From CAZNDN01 sp964571815 (lineage in GTDB: Bacteria; Fibrobacterota; Chitinivibrionia; Chitinivibrionales; WJKA01), in the NCBI GenBank assembly GCA_964571815.1, contig CAZNDN010000028.1:1-35433 (forward strand): DNA of 35,433 bases, written 5' to 3'. Below the pieces are notes generated by a model. It was not told the DNA's origin and made no database searches. It saw nothing but the letters and a program-made list of their open reading frames with translations. Shown here piece by piece: positions 33,855 through 35,433 of the stretch. The position numbers were made by a program, and so were the translations under genes. Each line of letters begins with the position of its first letter. The stretch's first letter is position 1.

Positions 33855-35408
33855 ATGACACAAAGCTCTCCCGGGCTCACCAAAGCGCTTGAGTTTGTCG
33901 AAAGCGGGGTCGAGCAGGGGCGTTTCGGGGAAGAAGAGTTCCTGCCTCCGGTTTCCCGACTTGCCGCGGAATGTGGTGTGTCGTATGTCACGATGTGGAA
34001 GGCGATCGGAGTCCTGAAGCGTGACGGTATTCTTTCGGGCCCGCCGGGGCATCGGGTACGATTGGCCTCCCCGCCGTCGATTGAGGAGACGGTCAACCAC
34101 CGGTCCTCCGTCCCCGCACGTCCGGCATCGAGCCTTCCCAAATGGCGGCAGGTGGCCCTCGACATCGAAAGGGACATCCTCAACGGCGTGTACCAGCGGG
34201 GCGTTGGGCTTCCGATACTGAAAGAGCTGCAATCCCGGTACGGGACTACGGCGCGCACACTCCGGAAATCGCTGAATCATCTGTGCACCCGGGGCCGTGT
34301 CGTTCCCTACGGTCGAAGCTACCGCGTTCCCTCCCTGGTGACCTCCGGTTCCCGGATCACCGTCGCCCTCCTTGTCTACACCCGCGGCGGTTACATGGTC
34401 ATGTCGCCGTTCGGGCATTCGTTCTTTCAGGCCCTGGAGCAGCGGTGTGCGCGGGCGAGAATCGGACTTGTGGTAGTCAACGTAGCGGGCGACGGTGACA
34501 ATTACGAGTGTTACGAACGGGACTCGGGCCGCCGGATATCCGCGCGCGACATACGACAACTGGACGGCTGCCTGTACATGGTAAGTGTTCCTTCGACGGT
34601 GCACCTGCCGCTGCTTCGCGCGCTCGCCCGGGGCCCGAATCCCGTGGCGATTCTGGACGAGATCGGGTTAGTCTTCACTTCGCCCTCTCTTCCCGCCAAC
34701 CGGCGGGTGAAAGTATTCCGGGTCGGTGATTCGGAGAAACCCGGCGAGCACGTCGCGCGGTTTCTCCTGGAGCTGGGGCACCGGAGCGTCGCGTTTTTTT
34801 CGCCGTTCCACCGGGAGGCGTGGTCTCAGCGGCGGTATGACGGTATGGTCGATGTGTTCGAAACGGCGGGGCACGGGTCGAGCCTTCGCCTTTTCGCCGT
34901 CAACAGGCGTATCCACGACAGGCGCTACCTTGAAGAAGGCATTCGACGGTGCGACCTGACAACGTTTCTTGACTACTACCACCGCAATGTTCATCCGGCG
35001 CTGCAGAGCAACGTCGCGCGGTTCATTATCGGCAGGAGGCACTGGGAGGAGCTGTGCGAGTATGCGGAAGTGCAGTACCGGCTCGACAGGCTTTTCAAGC
35101 GCGCTCTTGCGGAGAAGGGCATCACGGCGTGGGTGACGGTCAACGACGAGCTTGCGGCGGCCTTTGCCCTGGAGTTTTTAGGAAAGCACGGCATAACCCC
35201 GCCGCACACGCTTTCACTCATTGGATTCGACGATTCACCGGCTGCGCTTCGCAAGGGCGTGACTACCTACAATTTCAATCCACCGGCCTACACCACCGCA
35301 ATGCTGGAGCACCTGCTCCACCCCTTCTCCGCCCGCGGCAAGGCAATCGTCGAACTCCAGGGCACGATCATCCGCAGACGCACAACCGGACCGGTGGGGG
35401 GGGCGTAG
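33855..35408 (+). CDS. Transcriptional regulator: two GntR-like winged helices plus LacI-type sensor
   Basis: A 517-residue paralogue of the regulator at 6211-7746. The ATG at 33855 (AAGG six bases upstream) is preferred to an in-frame TTG at 33798, which lies inside the AT-rich promoter. The first winged helix (about 8-72) has LPPVSRLAAECGVSYVTMWK and a GHRVRLA wing. The second (about 95-160) has LPILKELQSRYGTTARTLRK and RSYRVP. The sensor (about 165-510) shows AILDEIG, LGHRSVAFFSPFHREAWSQRRYDGM, TAWVTVNDELAAAFALEF and SLIGFDDS, typical of LacI/GalR effector domains. It also has an extra helical insert of about 95 residues (near 355-450). It is divergent from the tandem GH2 operon, so it likely represses or activates those genes in response to a released sugar. 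Confidence 0.86.
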   Translation: MTQSSPGLTKALEFVESGVEQGRFGEEEFLPPVSRLAAECGVSYVTMWKAIGVLKRDGILSGPPGHRVRLASPPSIEETVNHRSSVPARPASSLPKWRQVALDIERDILNGVYQRGVGLPILKELQSRYGTTARTLRKSLNHLCTRGRVVPYGRSYRVPSLVTSGSRITVALLVYTRGGYMVMSPFGHSFFQALEQRCARARIGLVVVNVAGDGDNYECYERDSGRRISARDIRQLDGCLYMVSVPSTVHLPLLRALARGPNPVAILDEIGLVFTSPSLPANRRVKVFRVGDSEKPGEHVARFLLELGHRSVAFFSPFHREAWSQRRYDGMVDVFETAGHGSSLRLFAVNRRIHDRRYLEEGIRRCDLTTFLDYYHRNVHPALQSNVARFIIGRRHWEELCEYAEVQYRLDRLFKRALAEKGITAWVTVNDELAAAFALEFLGKHGITPPHTLSLIGFDDSPAALRKGVTTYNFNPPAYTTAMLEHLLHPFSARGKAIVELQGTIIRRRTTGPVGGA

Positions 35409-35433
35409 GGGAAGGCGGAGGTACAGCTTGCCA

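Overview
This window looks like a metagenome-assembled scaffold from a GC-rich, Gram-negative, polysaccharide-degrading bacterium of the FCB group, most plausibly Fibrobacterota or a relative. The lineage is inferred from gene content: large secreted carbohydrate-active enzymes ending in FlgD-Ig-like or type 9 secretion (T9SS) C-terminal tails, outer-membrane beta-barrels, a sigma54-type two-component system, and a family of GntR/LacI-like regulators. Four 100-N gaps interrupt the scaffold. Two of them (1171-1270 and 19031-19130) have the same 55 bp on both sides, so they are unmerged contig overlaps rather than missing DNA.

Left part, 1-13.4 kb. A GH30-type glycosidase (680-4692) is restored as one open frame when the 55-bp overlap is collapsed. 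Leftward genes follow: a weak membrane-anchored ORF, a small beta-barrel protein, an orphan T9SS tail remnant, and a regulator with two winged-helix DNA-binding domains in front of a LacI-type sensor. This regulator is divergent from a two-gene operon encoding a diheme, beta-propeller, hydrazine-synthase-alpha-like protein and a predicted six-hairpin (alpha/alpha)6-barrel protein. Both operon products carry T9SS-like tails.

Middle part, 13.7-24.5 kb. A VapC/FitA-type toxin-antitoxin pair with its own promoter is followed by a leftward heavy-metal RND efflux operon: a His-rich exported protein, a CzcC-CzcB chimera, czcA and a P-II-like protein. This operon looks decayed. CzcC and CzcB are fused with parts of both missing, and czcA has an in-frame amber stop plus a large internal deletion. 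Divergent from it is a rightward operon: a coiled-coil exported protein, an outer-membrane barrel, a histidine kinase and an NtrC-type sigma54 activator. It has a good -24/-12 promoter and an inverted repeat at about -97. The response regulator carries Val where the phosphoacceptor Asp should be.

Right part, 24.5-35.4 kb. A broken third-copy regulator (N-terminus missing, internal deletion, frameshift) lies between two copies of a short AT-rich/CCCCGTCCCC repeat. A tandem pair of very large GH2 enzymes with two glutamine-amidotransferase-like domains each follows, and then a second intact double-winged-helix LacI-type regulator transcribed divergently from them. Two of the three regulator copies (both intact ones) sit divergent to a secreted-enzyme operon, which suggests locus-specific control of sugar utilisation. 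All function calls were made by reading the sequence and translations; no database search was run.
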